From Ferdinandcohnia sp036965045 (GTDB lineage: Bacteria > Bacillota > Bacilli > Bacillales > Bacillaceae_L), in assembly GCF_036965045.1 (NCBI RefSeq), contig NZ_JBALOV010000014.1, positions 62,001-126,000 of the forward strand: a stretch of DNA of 64,000 bases, given 5' to 3'. Shown here one piece after another: positions 1 to 8,648 of the stretch; the stretch's first letter is position 1; every line of letters begins with the position of its first letter. The notes under the pieces are model-generated. The model did not search any database. It had not been told where the DNA came from and saw nothing but the letters and a program-made list of their open reading frames with translations. The position numbers and the translations under genes were made by a program.

Positions 1-55
1 ATAGTTCAGGCATTCTAAAATCATGATAATTGACCGATTTTATAAGAGCATCCAT
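1..55 (-). CDS. N-terminus of an unidentified protein, cut by the window edge
   Basis: An ATG at 55 (minus strand) follows a strong Shine-Dalgarno run (AGGAGGAGG, about 62-70). The readable N-terminus is MDALIKSVNYHDFRMPEL, after which the window ends. It lies 50 bp downstream of the SDR gene on the same strand and so probably belongs to the cyclase-SDR operon. The opening faintly recalls medium-chain alcohol dehydrogenases, but 18 residues do not allow a family call. Confidence 0.6.
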   Translation of the reverse strand, partial: MDALIKSVNYHDFRMPEL

Positions 56-105
56 GTGTACCTCCTCCTATGTACTGCACATCAAGAGTATAATAGATTA
101 ATTGT

Positions 106-873
106 CTACCAAACAGTCCATCCACCATCAATAGGGATTGTTTGTCCAGTAACCATATTTGATGATTCTGAGCATAAAAACAAAACAGCACCGTAAAGAT
201 CTCCGACTTTAGCCAGTCGTCCAAGCGGAATCCTACTTATTACATCATTATAAAATTCTTTATCCTCAAACATTGGTCCTGTCATAGGAGTTTCAATAAA
301 GGTTGGTGCAATTGAATTCACATTAATTTTGTGCTCTGCCCATTCAATAGCTAAAGCTCTCGTTAGTTGCATTAAACCACCTTTACTTGAACAGTAAGCT
401 GCCCTCTTATAATATCCTACATAAGCCATTTGAGAGGACATATTAATAATTTTCCCTTTTTTTCTTTCAACCATGTACCTTCCAACAGCCTGTGTCAGAA
501 AAAAAACACTTCTTAAATTGAGATTCATGACTCGATCCCAGTCTTCAGCTTTAACCTCTAATGCAGACTTTGGAATATTCGTTCCTGCATTATTTACTAA
601 AATATCAATCTTCCCAAAATGATTATAAATCTCTGCAACCATTTCAGGGATTAGATCTACTTCCAAAAGGTCAAAGGAGATTGGAAGAGCCTTTCTACCT
701 GTATTTTTAATCTCAGAAGCTAGTTCTTTAAGTTCGTTTTTACTCCTCGCAATAATAGCCAAATCTGCCCCGGCTCTCGCAAGCATGATTGAGATTTCTC
801 TTCCAATTCCTTTACTGGCCCCAGATACTATTGCTACTTTTCCGTTAAGATTGAACATGCTCTCTACTTTCAT
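106..873 (-). CDS. SDR-family NAD(P)-dependent oxidoreductase
   Basis: Classical short-chain dehydrogenase/reductase of about 255 residues, the usual length. The Rossmann glycine motif GASKGIG is at 18-24, NNAG at 94-97, and the active site is Ser146/147, Tyr160 and Lys164 (YCSSK). The C-terminus has the common TGQTIPIDGG signature. The substrate cannot be deduced; these enzymes interconvert alcohols and ketones in the cytosol. I chose the ATG at 873 over the TTG one codon upstream. Its ribosome-binding site (GGGAG) is built from the last codons of the cyclase gene, only 7 bp away, which suggests translational coupling. Confidence 0.9.
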   Translation of the reverse strand: MKVESMFNLNGKVAIVSGASKGIGREISIMLARAGADLAIIARSKNELKELASEIKNTGRKALPISFDLLEVDLIPEMVAEIYNHFGKIDILVNNAGTNIPKSALEVKAEDWDRVMNLNLRSVFFLTQAVGRYMVERKKGKIINMSSQMAYVGYYKRAAYCSSKGGLMQLTRALAIEWAEHKINVNSIAPTFIETPMTGPMFEDKEFYNDVISRIPLGRLAKVGDLYGAVLFLCSESSNMVTGQTIPIDGGWTVW

Positions 874-880
874 CAAAATA

Positions 881-1642
881 TTACTCCCAAAGTGCTAGTG
901 CTCGCACTGGACATCCAGTACCATTAACTAGTTTTAAAGGGGTCATAATAAATTGAAATCGATGTAGAGGTATTTTATTCATATTTGCTATTAACTCTGT
1001 ATGAACTACTAATCTTTCTCCATGTCTTGTATGATTTGGATACGTAATATCTCCCGGTAAATCGGTACTAATCGCATCTGTACATACGTTGATTACCCCT
1101 TGATCTAATATCCAATCCGTTGCTTTTCCACTTAAACCTGGATATTCTGTGACAAAAGCTTCTGCATTATTCCATTTTTCAGAGATTCCAGTATAATACA
1201 TCAATGTGTCACCTGGTTTTATCGTTTCTCCAGCAGCTGCTAAGCCATTCTTTATATCCTCTAGTTCAATATGTTTACCAGGTCCAACGTAAGAAACATC
1301 AATCCAAACAGCGGATGTAAACATATGTTCAACTGGGAATTTTTCAATGGTTAAATCGGGACGATGTTTGTTAAAGTGATAAATAGCATCAACATGTGTA
1401 GACACATGATCTGAAGTAACCAACCCTTTAACAGCATACCCTTCAAATGGTGTATCTCCAAGACGCATCACACACTCTTCATGAGTTAGATGCCACCATT
1501 GTGAAGTCTTCGCGTGTCCTGGATAAACAGGTATTTTATCACTTAATTCTCTTGTTAAATCTAAGACATTATACTCCTTTCCAAAAATATTAATTTTTGT
1601 TTGTTCCTTGTAAGAGATTGGTTCACAAATATTCTTTCTCAA
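881..1642 (-). CDS. Cyclase-family metal-dependent hydrolase (kynurenine formamidase/isatin hydrolase-like)
   Basis: 253 residues of the cyclase superfamily (PF04199 type). The metal-binding signature is visible as HVSTHVDAIYHF: His79, His83, Asp85 and His89. Family members usually have HxGTHxDxPxHF, so the Gly and Pro positions differ. Relatives open amide or lactam bonds (N-formylkynurenine, isatin) or act on other aromatic or cyclic compounds. The start is TTG at 1642 with GGGAGG nine bases upstream. First gene of an operon with the SDR; a roughly 300-nt leader separates it from a strong promoter with three operator-like palindromes. The true substrate is unknown. Confidence 0.85.
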   Translation of the reverse strand: MRKNICEPISYKEQTKINIFGKEYNVLDLTRELSDKIPVYPGHAKTSQWWHLTHEECVMRLGDTPFEGYAVKGLVTSDHVSTHVDAIYHFNKHRPDLTIEKFPVEHMFTSAVWIDVSYVGPGKHIELEDIKNGLAAAGETIKPGDTLMYYTGISEKWNNAEAFVTEYPGLSGKATDWILDQGVINVCTDAISTDLPGDITYPNHTRHGERLVVHTELIANMNKIPLHRFQFIMTPLKLVNGTGCPVRALALWE

Positions 1643-1783
1643 AATATAACCTCCCGCTTATTTTTAAATTTTCCAAGACTCCCTTTGTTAATTTAATTTA
1701 AATCTCTAAAGGTATTCTTATATTGGAATCTCGGGGGATTCCCCAAACTGTTTAGTAAGAAGTAAATTTACAATAAAACTTAG

Positions 1784-1803
1784 TTTTGAATACGTATTCA
1801 AAA
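1784..1803. promoter_or_regulatory. Perfect 20-bp palindrome, putative operator site 1
   Basis: TTTTGAATACGTATTCAAAA is a perfect inverted repeat. The core TTGAATACGTATTCAA recurs nearly intact at 1895-1914 and 1920-1935, so one dimeric repressor probably binds all three. This site lies in the cyclase leader, about 140 bp before the start codon. Confidence 0.65.
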
Positions 1804-1894
1804 AATATCTAAAAAATATCCCCAAGGCTTTTCAAATAGTCCATTAAGGTAAATTTTTGAAAGAATGTATTTGTTAAATGGATATTAAATAGTT

Positions 1895-1914
1895 TTTTGA
1901 ATACGTATTTATTT
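1895..1914. promoter_or_regulatory. Putative operator site 2
   Basis: TTTTGAATACGTATTTATTT matches site 1 through TTGAATACGTATT and then degenerates in the right arm. It lies immediately next to site 3. Confidence 0.55.
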
Positions 1915-1919
1915 TGTCA

Positions 1920-1935
1920 TTGAATACGCTTTCAA
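1920..1935. promoter_or_regulatory. Putative operator site 3
   Basis: TTGAATACGCTTTCAA keeps both outer arms (TTGAA/TTCAA) of site 1. It lies just downstream of the predicted transcription start of the cyclase operon, where bound protein would block transcription. Confidence 0.55.
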
Positions 1936-1948
1936 TTGAGTTACCTAA

Positions 1949-1977
1949 AATATAAACGTTCAATTTAGAATTGTCAA
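1949..1977 (-). promoter_or_regulatory. Strong sigma-A-type promoter for the cyclase-SDR operon
   Basis: On the minus strand TTGACA (1972-1977) and TATATT (1949-1954) are separated by exactly 17 bp. The start point would fall near 1942, directly before operators 3 and 2. Confidence 0.65.
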
Positions 1978-2107
1978 TAATTTCTGATTATATTTTTATT
2001 TGAAATTAATTAAAAAAAACTTAGCACCTACTAATTCAATGTATCTTAATAATTTTAAATTTTAATAATGAACTATAACATTATTTCATAAAAGGTATCC
2101 TTTTTAA

Positions 2108-2144
2108 ACGGCCTTAACCCTATAGAATATAGAGTTAAAGCCGT
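2108..2144 (-). terminator. Long hairpin downstream of the aldehyde dehydrogenase gene
   Basis: A 17-position stem with 15 matches (ACGGCCTTAACCCTATA against TATAGAGTTAAAGCCGT) closes on a 3-nt loop. On the minus strand it is followed only by TTTAAAAAGG, a weak U-tract. It most likely ends the amine oxidase-aldehyde dehydrogenase transcript. The rest of 1980-2265 shows nothing recognisable. Confidence 0.55.
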
Positions 2145-2265
2145 CCCAATCTTATTATTATTTCCACTTTCCACTTGACAGTGGGCAAGTTCATCGACTT
2201 ATTTTTGTTACATCCACTCTTTTTTCGTTTTCAGGTTTTACCACAGTCTCAATTTTTTATTTTTC

Positions 2266-3690
2266 TTAGGATTGTATCCCCATCACAGCTTTAGGCTCAA
2301 GGTATTCTTCTATACCAAAGTCGCCCCATTCGCGTCCGATACCAGATTGCTTGAAGCCGCCAAAAGGTGCTGAGAAATCGAATGGTGCATTATTGACAAT
2401 GATAATTCCTGCACGGATGCCTGAAGCAGCTTTTTTTAATTCCTCGGGATCCACACCCACGACATAACCCGCTAGACCGTAGACGGTATCGTTTGCAATC
2501 TCGATCGCTTCGTCGAGTGAATCATAAGTGATAATCGTTGTTACCGGCCCGAAGATTTCATCTTGGGCAATCGTCATATCATTACGCACATCCGTAAAGA
2601 CGGTGGGCTTTACAAAATAACCTTGATTCAGCCCTTCAGGTTTACCTGTACCACCCGTCAGTATAGTTGCACCTTCATCTACGCCTTTCTGAATATAACC
2701 TTGAATACGATCCCATTGTTTTTTCGAGACAACCGGGCCAACCTCATTGTCTTGTTTTGGGTCACCGACGGTTAATTCAGCAACCAACTCTTTCACTTTC
2801 TCTTCGAATTGCGCTTTCATCTCTTTTGGAACAATCACGCGAGTGGCTGCAATACAAGCTTGGCCTGAATTAGTAGAAATATTGGAGACCGCAGTTTTGG
2901 CTGCCTTTGCCACATCCGCGTCTTTTAGTACGATTAGCGGCGATTTTCCGCCTAATTCTAGCGAGACTTTTTTAATATCTTTCGACGCGTTCTCCATCAC
3001 TTTACGACCAGCTACATTTGAACCAGTAAAGGAGACAAAATCGATGTCCGGATGCGCAGTTATGCCATTTCCAATTACTTCACCCGTACCATTAACAAGA
3101 TTGAAGACCCCTTTCGGGAGACCAGCAGCTTCAAAAATATCTGCAAACATCATTGCCGCATAAGGAGTGATTTCTGCCGGTTTCAAAACCATGGTGCAGC
3201 CAGCTGCAAGCGCACTCGCAATTTTAGTTGAGGGTTGGTTAGTCGGAAAGTTCCATGGTGTGATCAAGCCACACACGCCAATCGGCTCTTTGATAATCGT
3301 AGATTTCCCGCGTTTTTCTATAAAAGAATAATCTCGAAGTATTTCAGCAGCTTGTTTAAAATGGGCATATCCCAACAAGTAATGGTAGCTTTCCGAGAGC
3401 TTAAGTGGGGCACCAAGCTCTTCTGTAATGATCTCGACCAGTTCGTTCTTACGTTTTTCATATTCGTCTGCAATTCTCTCCAGTAAATTTATTCGATATT
3501 CTCTGGAAGTTTGTGCAAAAGCTGGAAAGGCGTTCCGAGCTGCTTTGACAGCCCGATCCAGGTCTTCTTTGGTCCCAAGACTAATATGTCCTAAGACTTC
3601 CTCGGTCGCTGGATTAAGAACTTCCATCGTCTCTGAACCAGTTGATTCGACCCACTCCCCATTAATATAGTGCTTAAGATAATTACGCAT
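2266..3690 (-). CDS. NAD(P)-dependent aldehyde dehydrogenase
   Basis: 474 residues, full-length ALDH superfamily. Asn147 (PWNFP), Lys170 (LKPAE), general base Glu245 (LELGG) and catalytic Cys279 (SGQAC) are all present. It oxidises an aldehyde to the acid in the cytosol. The upstream gene on the same strand encodes a copper amine oxidase, which makes aldehydes from primary amines, so the natural substrate is probably that aldehyde (an arylacetaldehyde if the amine is tyramine or phenethylamine). The ATG follows GAGGGGGG. A perfect hairpin in the 130-bp gap upstream may set its expression below or apart from the oxidase. Confidence 0.93.
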   Translation of the reverse strand: MRNYLKHYINGEWVESTGSETMEVLNPATEEVLGHISLGTKEDLDRAVKAARNAFPAFAQTSREYRINLLERIADEYEKRKNELVEIITEELGAPLKLSESYHYLLGYAHFKQAAEILRDYSFIEKRGKSTIIKEPIGVCGLITPWNFPTNQPSTKIASALAAGCTMVLKPAEITPYAAMMFADIFEAAGLPKGVFNLVNGTGEVIGNGITAHPDIDFVSFTGSNVAGRKVMENASKDIKKVSLELGGKSPLIVLKDADVAKAAKTAVSNISTNSGQACIAATRVIVPKEMKAQFEEKVKELVAELTVGDPKQDNEVGPVVSKKQWDRIQGYIQKGVDEGATILTGGTGKPEGLNQGYFVKPTVFTDVRNDMTIAQDEIFGPVTTIITYDSLDEAIEIANDTVYGLAGYVVGVDPEELKKAASGIRAGIIIVNNAPFDFSAPFGGFKQSGIGREWGDFGIEEYLEPKAVMGIQS

Positions 3691-3786
3691 AAGGTGAACC
3701 CCCCTCTAAAATAATAATTTCCTTTAACGTACTTCTTATGGGATACGCAACCAAACTCATTAAATCTCCTTTATTAGAAAGATAAC

Positions 3787-3815
3787 TAGTAGGGATTATG
3801 AAATAATCCCTACTA
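3787..3815 (-). terminator. Perfect intercistronic hairpin (attenuator or terminator)
   Basis: TAGTAGGGATTAT and its exact complement form 13-bp arms around a GAA loop, between the amine oxidase and aldehyde dehydrogenase genes. There is no good U-tract, so it may instead stabilise the 3' end or attenuate transcription. Confidence 0.5.
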
Positions 3816-3820
3816 ATAAG

Positions 3821-5746
3821 TTAGTTATGGCCACAATGTGATCCCTGCTGATGTTTCGCAGGTGGAACATCAAGAGCAGGATTTTTATCAAAGAATCCAT
3901 AAGGTATTAAACGAAAGCCCATTTTATGAACCGGCATAACTGGCCAATCCTCTGGGCGAGGAATATGATGATGGTTCATACTGTACCACACCACGATATC
4001 AGTATTTTCAATGGATCGATTTTCCTCAGTCCACTTTGGCAACCCATCACCACCCTTATGCTGGTTCGGATAATCTCCACCTGCATATTTTTCATTAGGG
4101 TGATAAGGAGTAACCCACAAGTGATTCTTCATAAAGCCAGCACGCTGCATTATACTAGAATCATTATGTGCAAAAGGATAGCCATTTTCCCCCGTTACTA
4201 ATCGGTAACCAACATGGCCACCAGCGATATTTTTCTTGTCTGGGTTAATTATTTTCCAGGTTCGTGCTGATTCTAAATTAATATTTCTCATTGCTTCACC
4301 TTCCGTCTTAAGAAGTGTAGATTTCGCAATGAAAGAATTTTTATACGGATTATGTGGACCCTTAATATCACTTTCAGTGTTCACCTCGTAAACAGAATTA
4401 TTTATTCCGTCCACCATCATATCCAAACGGATATTAAATACGTGCTGATGATAAGGTGCCAGCAATTGCGGAGCAACGAAACTCGCATAGTTTGATGTTT
4501 CTCCTGGTGCAATAGCCATTGTATGGAGAATACCTGTTAACTTTATTTCACAATCAATGGCTCCGTCTTGATAAAAATTCCAGTAGAATCCATACTCATA
4601 ATTTCCAACAGTTGAGATACTGGAGAGGACTAGGCGGCGTGAACGTCTAACTTCAACCTGTCCGGTCCTCCAATCCTCATGTTTCCACAAAATACCATTA
4701 TCCTCTTCGTGCAGACAGATTGCATTTGGAATAACAATAGGCTCTCCCTTGCTATTTGTTACAACAGCATCAAAATATCTAATCACACCCAAACAGTCAC
4801 AACCAAGTTCTAAAGAATTTGCTAGCATCCCAATACCATATTCTCCTGCATCAAAGGCATTATTTCGGTCGGCAGGTTCTTCAGGGGTTCCATAGGGAAC
4901 GACCATTTCCGATAGAGAAGCACGATATAGAATTGGACGATCTTCTCCTTTATCGTTGTAACTAACAGTATGGAGAACAAGTCCTTCACGGGCATTAAAT
5001 CCAAATCGAATCTTCCATTTTTGCCAATCAATTTCATGACCATTTACTTTAAAACTTGGTCCTTTAGGTTGAATAATGTCCAGTGGTTTCAGATCATCTC
5101 TGTATTTTTCAACCCCTTCAGCATTATAATTACCGTCTGTGGGTGGTAAAGGAATAATCTCTTTATCTACAATTTTTACAACTTCCATTTTATTGAGGTC
5201 AACCATGGCATAGAGTCCCGTAATTGGACGAGCATAGCCATTATCAGTCTTGGATGTTTTATACCATAAAAGCACACGGACAAGGCGAGCACCTACTTCA
5301 TCTTCATGACCAAAGTCACCTGCTGACCATGGATCGGCCATGAGGAGATCAAGGTTTTTAATTCCTCGCTTTAATAATGCCGCTTGCATTTCCGGATTAT
5401 TTTTCACTACCTCCATCGACTCAAAAAATTCGTCTAGCATAATATTAGGTTGTACACCTGGAATATAAGTCCATGATACGACTTTTTGTTGGTTTAGTGA
5501 GACGACAGCCTCATAGGTTTTATTCTCCGAATTATTTAGGAGTACAAAAAACACTTCACGATCAAAAGAATCACCTTGAGTATAATTTAAAACAACATCC
5601 TTTGGCGGTTCTTTTAATGATACATTAGCAAAACGATAATTCTCCTTAATCCCATTTTTCTCTTTAAGTATTTTTGTGGCAAGTTTAATTTCATCCGCTG
5701 TTAACGGTTCCAATGGGTGCTTGACCTGAATTTGGTTTTTAATCAA
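3821..5746 (-). CDS. Copper-containing primary-amine oxidase (tyramine/phenethylamine oxidase type)
   Basis: Copper amine oxidase with all catalytic elements. Counting from the start chosen here, the topaquinone precursor Tyr383 lies in GNYEYG, catalytic-base Asp299 in AFDAGEYG, copper ligands His433 and His435 in YHQHV, and His594 before PRPEDWPVMP. These positions nearly coincide with the well-studied Arthrobacter enzyme (Tyr382, Asp298, His431/433/592), which supports the TTG start at 5746: it has AAGGAG ten bases upstream, while an ATG at 5788 has no clear ribosome-binding site. It converts R-CH2-NH2, O2 and water to aldehyde, ammonia and H2O2. No signal peptide, so cytosolic. The aldehyde dehydrogenase gene follows. 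Confidence 0.94.
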   Translation of the reverse strand: MIKNQIQVKHPLEPLTADEIKLATKILKEKNGIKENYRFANVSLKEPPKDVVLNYTQGDSFDREVFFVLLNNSENKTYEAVVSLNQQKVVSWTYIPGVQPNIMLDEFFESMEVVKNNPEMQAALLKRGIKNLDLLMADPWSAGDFGHEDEVGARLVRVLLWYKTSKTDNGYARPITGLYAMVDLNKMEVVKIVDKEIIPLPPTDGNYNAEGVEKYRDDLKPLDIIQPKGPSFKVNGHEIDWQKWKIRFGFNAREGLVLHTVSYNDKGEDRPILYRASLSEMVVPYGTPEEPADRNNAFDAGEYGIGMLANSLELGCDCLGVIRYFDAVVTNSKGEPIVIPNAICLHEEDNGILWKHEDWRTGQVEVRRSRRLVLSSISTVGNYEYGFYWNFYQDGAIDCEIKLTGILHTMAIAPGETSNYASFVAPQLLAPYHQHVFNIRLDMMVDGINNSVYEVNTESDIKGPHNPYKNSFIAKSTLLKTEGEAMRNINLESARTWKIINPDKKNIAGGHVGYRLVTGENGYPFAHNDSSIMQRAGFMKNHLWVTPYHPNEKYAGGDYPNQHKGGDGLPKWTEENRSIENTDIVVWYSMNHHHIPRPEDWPVMPVHKMGFRLIPYGFFDKNPALDVPPAKHQQGSHCGHN

Positions 5747-5866
5747 AATTTCCCAACTCCTTTTTGATAAATTTAATTCCACATGCAATTTTCAAGTTAT
5801 TTTTGTAGATTTAACTAGAATTTTAAAATGGTTTTAAATTTAAGTGTATTATAAATCATAATATTG

Positions 5867-5894
5867 ATTATATTCTGACTATTAAAGTGTTAAA
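5867..5894 (-). promoter_or_regulatory. Candidate promoter for the amine oxidase gene
   Basis: On the minus strand TTTAAC (5889-5894) and a perfect TATAAT (5867-5872) are 16 bp apart. The -35 is poor, in keeping with a promoter that needs an activator at the adjacent inverted repeat. Confidence 0.4.
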
Positions 5895-5897
5895 TTT

Positions 5898-5925
5898 ACC
5901 AACCATCAAATTAATAATGGTTGGT
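5898..5925. promoter_or_regulatory. Inverted repeat, putative regulator site
   Basis: ACCAACCAT and ATGGTTGGT are perfect 9-bp arms separated by 10 bp, directly upstream of the weak -35 of the amine oxidase promoter. No cognate regulator is identified; the ArsR-type gene nearby is one candidate. The remainder of 5926-6133 shows nothing clear. Confidence 0.45.
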
Positions 5926-6133
5926 CGGTGTCGAAAATGTGTCGGAAAACCTTATTTTACATTTTTCATTTGTAAAAAGTAAAATAACTTATACGCTGAA
6001 AATTTCTAGTTAGTACAACACTTTTGCAATTTAATATTGCATAATTTTTTAATAATTTGGTAGATTCCTTGATCTAATAGCTACTATTTTTCATACAACT
6101 GTTTTTCACTTTAGTGTAATGCAATCTATTTAT

Positions 6134-6781
6134 TCAATTAAACTTCTTTTTCCAATGCTGGATACCGGGATTTAGACGTTTAGCTTTGTATCCTTTAGAA
6201 ACTAAATATTGAACGACTTCTGTAGCGTATACACAATAAAAGCCTCTACAATATACGATAATTTCTTTTTCCTTTGGAAGTTTAGAAACTTGGTCCTTGA
6301 TTGAATCAAAAGGAATCGAAATCGCACCTTCTATATGTGATGCATTATACTCGGTTTCCGGGCGAACATCGACGACCACAATATCCTTCTTGTTATATTC
6401 TTCTAAAAATTCCTCTATTTCTAAACTCTCTATTTCTTTTGACCTTACTATAAAATCCATTCGCAGCTGGCGCACTTCATCAAAGCGGTCTTCTGTTACC
6501 TTTTGCAGGGATTGCACTAATTCACATACTTTCGTATTCCCTAACGAATAGACCATGAAGTTGCCTCGCCTTCGAAATTTCACTAGTTTTACATCCAATA
6601 AAACCTGTAAATGCTGTGATGTATTGGCGATGCTCATCTCCGTTTCATTAGACAACGCCTCGACTGTTTTTGGGCCTTGCGTCAACAAGTCTAAAAGCTC
6701 CATTCGTTTTGGACTCGTTAATGCCTTTCCTACCTTTGAAAAATAATAATAGATTGTATCATTAAATTCTCTTTTATTCAT
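6134..6781 (-). CDS. ArsR-family winged-helix regulator fused to a rhodanese domain
   Basis: 215 residues. Residues about 10-95 form an ArsR-type winged helix (SPKRMELLDLL, then recognition helix around SIANTSQHLQVL). Residues about 118-215 form a rhodanese domain with the active-site loop CRGFYC (Cys178, Cys183). Such fusions are thought to sense reactive sulfur or redox state through the rhodanese cysteine. It lies downstream of the acyl-CoA operon and upstream of the amine oxidase operon on the same strand and may control either. The GGGGGGA run sits about 18 bases from the ATG, an unusually long spacing, so translation may be weak. Confidence 0.9.
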   Translation of the reverse strand: MNKREFNDTIYYYFSKVGKALTSPKRMELLDLLTQGPKTVEALSNETEMSIANTSQHLQVLLDVKLVKFRRRGNFMVYSLGNTKVCELVQSLQKVTEDRFDEVRQLRMDFIVRSKEIESLEIEEFLEEYNKKDIVVVDVRPETEYNASHIEGAISIPFDSIKDQVSKLPKEKEIIVYCRGFYCVYATEVVQYLVSKGYKAKRLNPGIQHWKKKFN

Positions 6782-6912
6782 AATAACCGTCGAAATTTAT
6801 CCCCCCTTTCTAATATATCTACTATGATGGTCCTAACTTTATTACTAGATTGATAAAAATCTTCTATAATATTGTTTTTTCATAATGATTCACCATTAAC
6901 TTACTATAAAAA

Positions 6913-8178
6913 CTACTTAGTCTTTTGATAGAAATTCCTAGCCCCCCCCCTTTTATCCTGATCACTCATTGCAACTCTAGTTTTTATCCGATGTAATCGG
7001 TACATCGAAAGGAATCCGAGAACTGGTCCAGGTAATAGAATTAAAAACGTATATTTCCAACCAATAATTGATTCTATAAAAGGTATGAGAAAAATAACAA
7101 CGATTGTAAGGATATACCCTATGGCCAATTGAACTGTTAAAGATGAACCGACATAACGTTGGTCGGCATGCTCGGTGATGAGCGCTGAGAACTGAGCTGA
7201 GTCCGCTATAATACTCACTCCCCAGATGATACCCAATATGGCAATAATCCAAGGAGAACTACCGAAGAAAAATCCAATGATAAGTGTTATTGTTCCAGAA
7301 ACCCCTAATGACCATAATGTCACTTTTTCCTTACCATTTCGATCGGCAGATACACCTCCAAACCATGCACCAAAAAATCCCGACCCAATAACAACAAATG
7401 TAACCATTGAAGCCGCTGAGGAAAAGTTACTCATCCCACTTGCTTTAAAGCTTTCTGATAAAAATAAGCCAAACCAGGACCACATCGCGTAAAGCTCCCA
7501 CATATGGCCAAAGTAACCGAAGTTTGCAAGGCGTACCTTATGATTTTTGAAAACACGTAGAATGGCTTTTGGATCAAAATTACCTAGTGGCAGTGGGTAA
7601 GGTCCTATCTTCACAAAAAGTATTAAGATTCCGGATAAAATGGATAAAAAACCTGTTATAGTTAAAACCAGTTCCCATGAAGAAATTCCAATTCCTTTGA
7701 ATAAATGGGGACCAGCCGAGCCAATCGTAAGTGCCCCTACGACTAGCCCCAACGCTGTCCCACGCCGAAGACGAAACCAAGTCGATACAAGCTTCAGACC
7801 TGGTCCATATACACCGGACAAGGCAATTCCCGTGATAAAACGGAAAATCAATGCAACCATCAAACTATTTGCAAGTAAAGCTGTTAAAATGGTTGAGACT
7901 CCCGCTAGCACTGCTGACCAATAGAATAAAATATGTGGCTGGATTCGATCGGGTAGATTTATAAATGCTGAGACCAGGGACCCCACAATAAACCCTAAAT
8001 TGACCATAATGGTAATATAGCTTACCTTATTGCTGTTCAAATCCCATATATCCATTAAAGTTGGAAGAACCGCCGTCATCGAAAACCAAGTTGTCATTGT
8101 GCCTAGCATGGCAAGTGATAACAACAGTAACTTTGTAGTGTGACTTTTTCCGTATTCGAAAGAGTCGTTCTTACTCAT
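6913..8178 (-). CDS. MFS transporter, 12 transmembrane segments
   Basis: 421 residues with about twelve hydrophobic helices and the MFS pattern of paired 6-helix halves; STWFRLRRGTALGL is a typical central loop. It starts 8 bp inside the end of the MaoC gene and so is the last member of the acyl-CoA operon. It probably imports the acid that the operon activates, or exports a product; the substrate is unknown. Nine consecutive G residues on the coding strand (complement of 6942-6950) lie near the 3' end, so a one-base slip would change only the last few residues. Confidence 0.85.
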   Translation of the reverse strand: MSKNDSFEYGKSHTTKLLLLSLAMLGTMTTWFSMTAVLPTLMDIWDLNSNKVSYITIMVNLGFIVGSLVSAFINLPDRIQPHILFYWSAVLAGVSTILTALLANSLMVALIFRFITGIALSGVYGPGLKLVSTWFRLRRGTALGLVVGALTIGSAGPHLFKGIGISSWELVLTITGFLSILSGILILFVKIGPYPLPLGNFDPKAILRVFKNHKVRLANFGYFGHMWELYAMWSWFGLFLSESFKASGMSNFSSAASMVTFVVIGSGFFGAWFGGVSADRNGKEKVTLWSLGVSGTITLIIGFFFGSSPWIIAILGIIWGVSIIADSAQFSALITEHADQRYVGSSLTVQLAIGYILTIVVIFLIPFIESIIGWKYTFLILLPGPVLGFLSMYRLHRIKTRVAMSDQDKRGGARNFYQKTK

Positions 8179-8623
8179 CCAATGCAGCAGTATACGTGAC
8201 CGCCGTACCCTCTAGGCATATTTCATCATTTTGATTACGTACCGTAGTTTTGATTTTACATATTGGTTTATCATCCCGTACTTCAAGTATCTCAACCTTC
8301 CCCGTAATCGTATCGCCCACATAGACTGGCTTTTTAAAATCCCATTGTACGGTTAAAAAGACAGAACCTGGACCAGGGAGATTTTCAGCAACAATGGCAT
8401 TTAAAATACCGGTAGTCACGCCACCTTGTACAATCAACCCGCCAAATCGTGAAGCTTCAGCCGCTTTTTTGTCAGTATGAAGTGGATTTCGGTCACCCGT
8501 CATCGCACTAAAAAGTTCAATATCTGCTAAACTAATTTCCTTAACAATTTCCGAGTATTCTCCTACTTTAGGTTGATCAAAACGGCATTTCGTCCACCCA
8601 TTCATGTTTTTCGCTTCGCTCAT
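8171..8623 (-). CDS. MaoC-like hot-dog (R)-specific enoyl-CoA hydratase
   Basis: About 150 residues. The hydratase signature TGDRNPLHTD supplies the catalytic Asp and His. It would hydrate a trans-2-enoyl-CoA to (R)-3-hydroxyacyl-CoA or do the reverse. I chose the ATG at 8623 because AAAGGAGT lies 9 bases upstream; an earlier in-frame ATG at 8656 overlaps the thiolase stop and lacks a ribosome-binding site. Its 3' end overlaps the MFS gene by 8 bp. Confidence 0.85.
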   Translation of the reverse strand: MSEAKNMNGWTKCRFDQPKVGEYSEIVKEISLADIELFSAMTGDRNPLHTDKKAAEASRFGGLIVQGGVTTGILNAIVAENLPGPGSVFLTVQWDFKKPVYVGDTITGKVEILEVRDDKPICKIKTTVRNQNDEICLEGTAVTYTAALDE

Positions 8624-8648
8624 CTCAAAACACTCCTTTAAAAAATTG

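Noticed and set aside
1725..1742. GGAATC-TCGGGG-GATTCC inverted repeat in the cyclase leader
   Set aside because: Short arms, not related to the three palindromes nearby; too little to call a site.
3235..3670. Plus-strand ORFs inside the aldehyde dehydrogenase gene
   Set aside because: Antisense shadows of a gene with complete catalytic residues.
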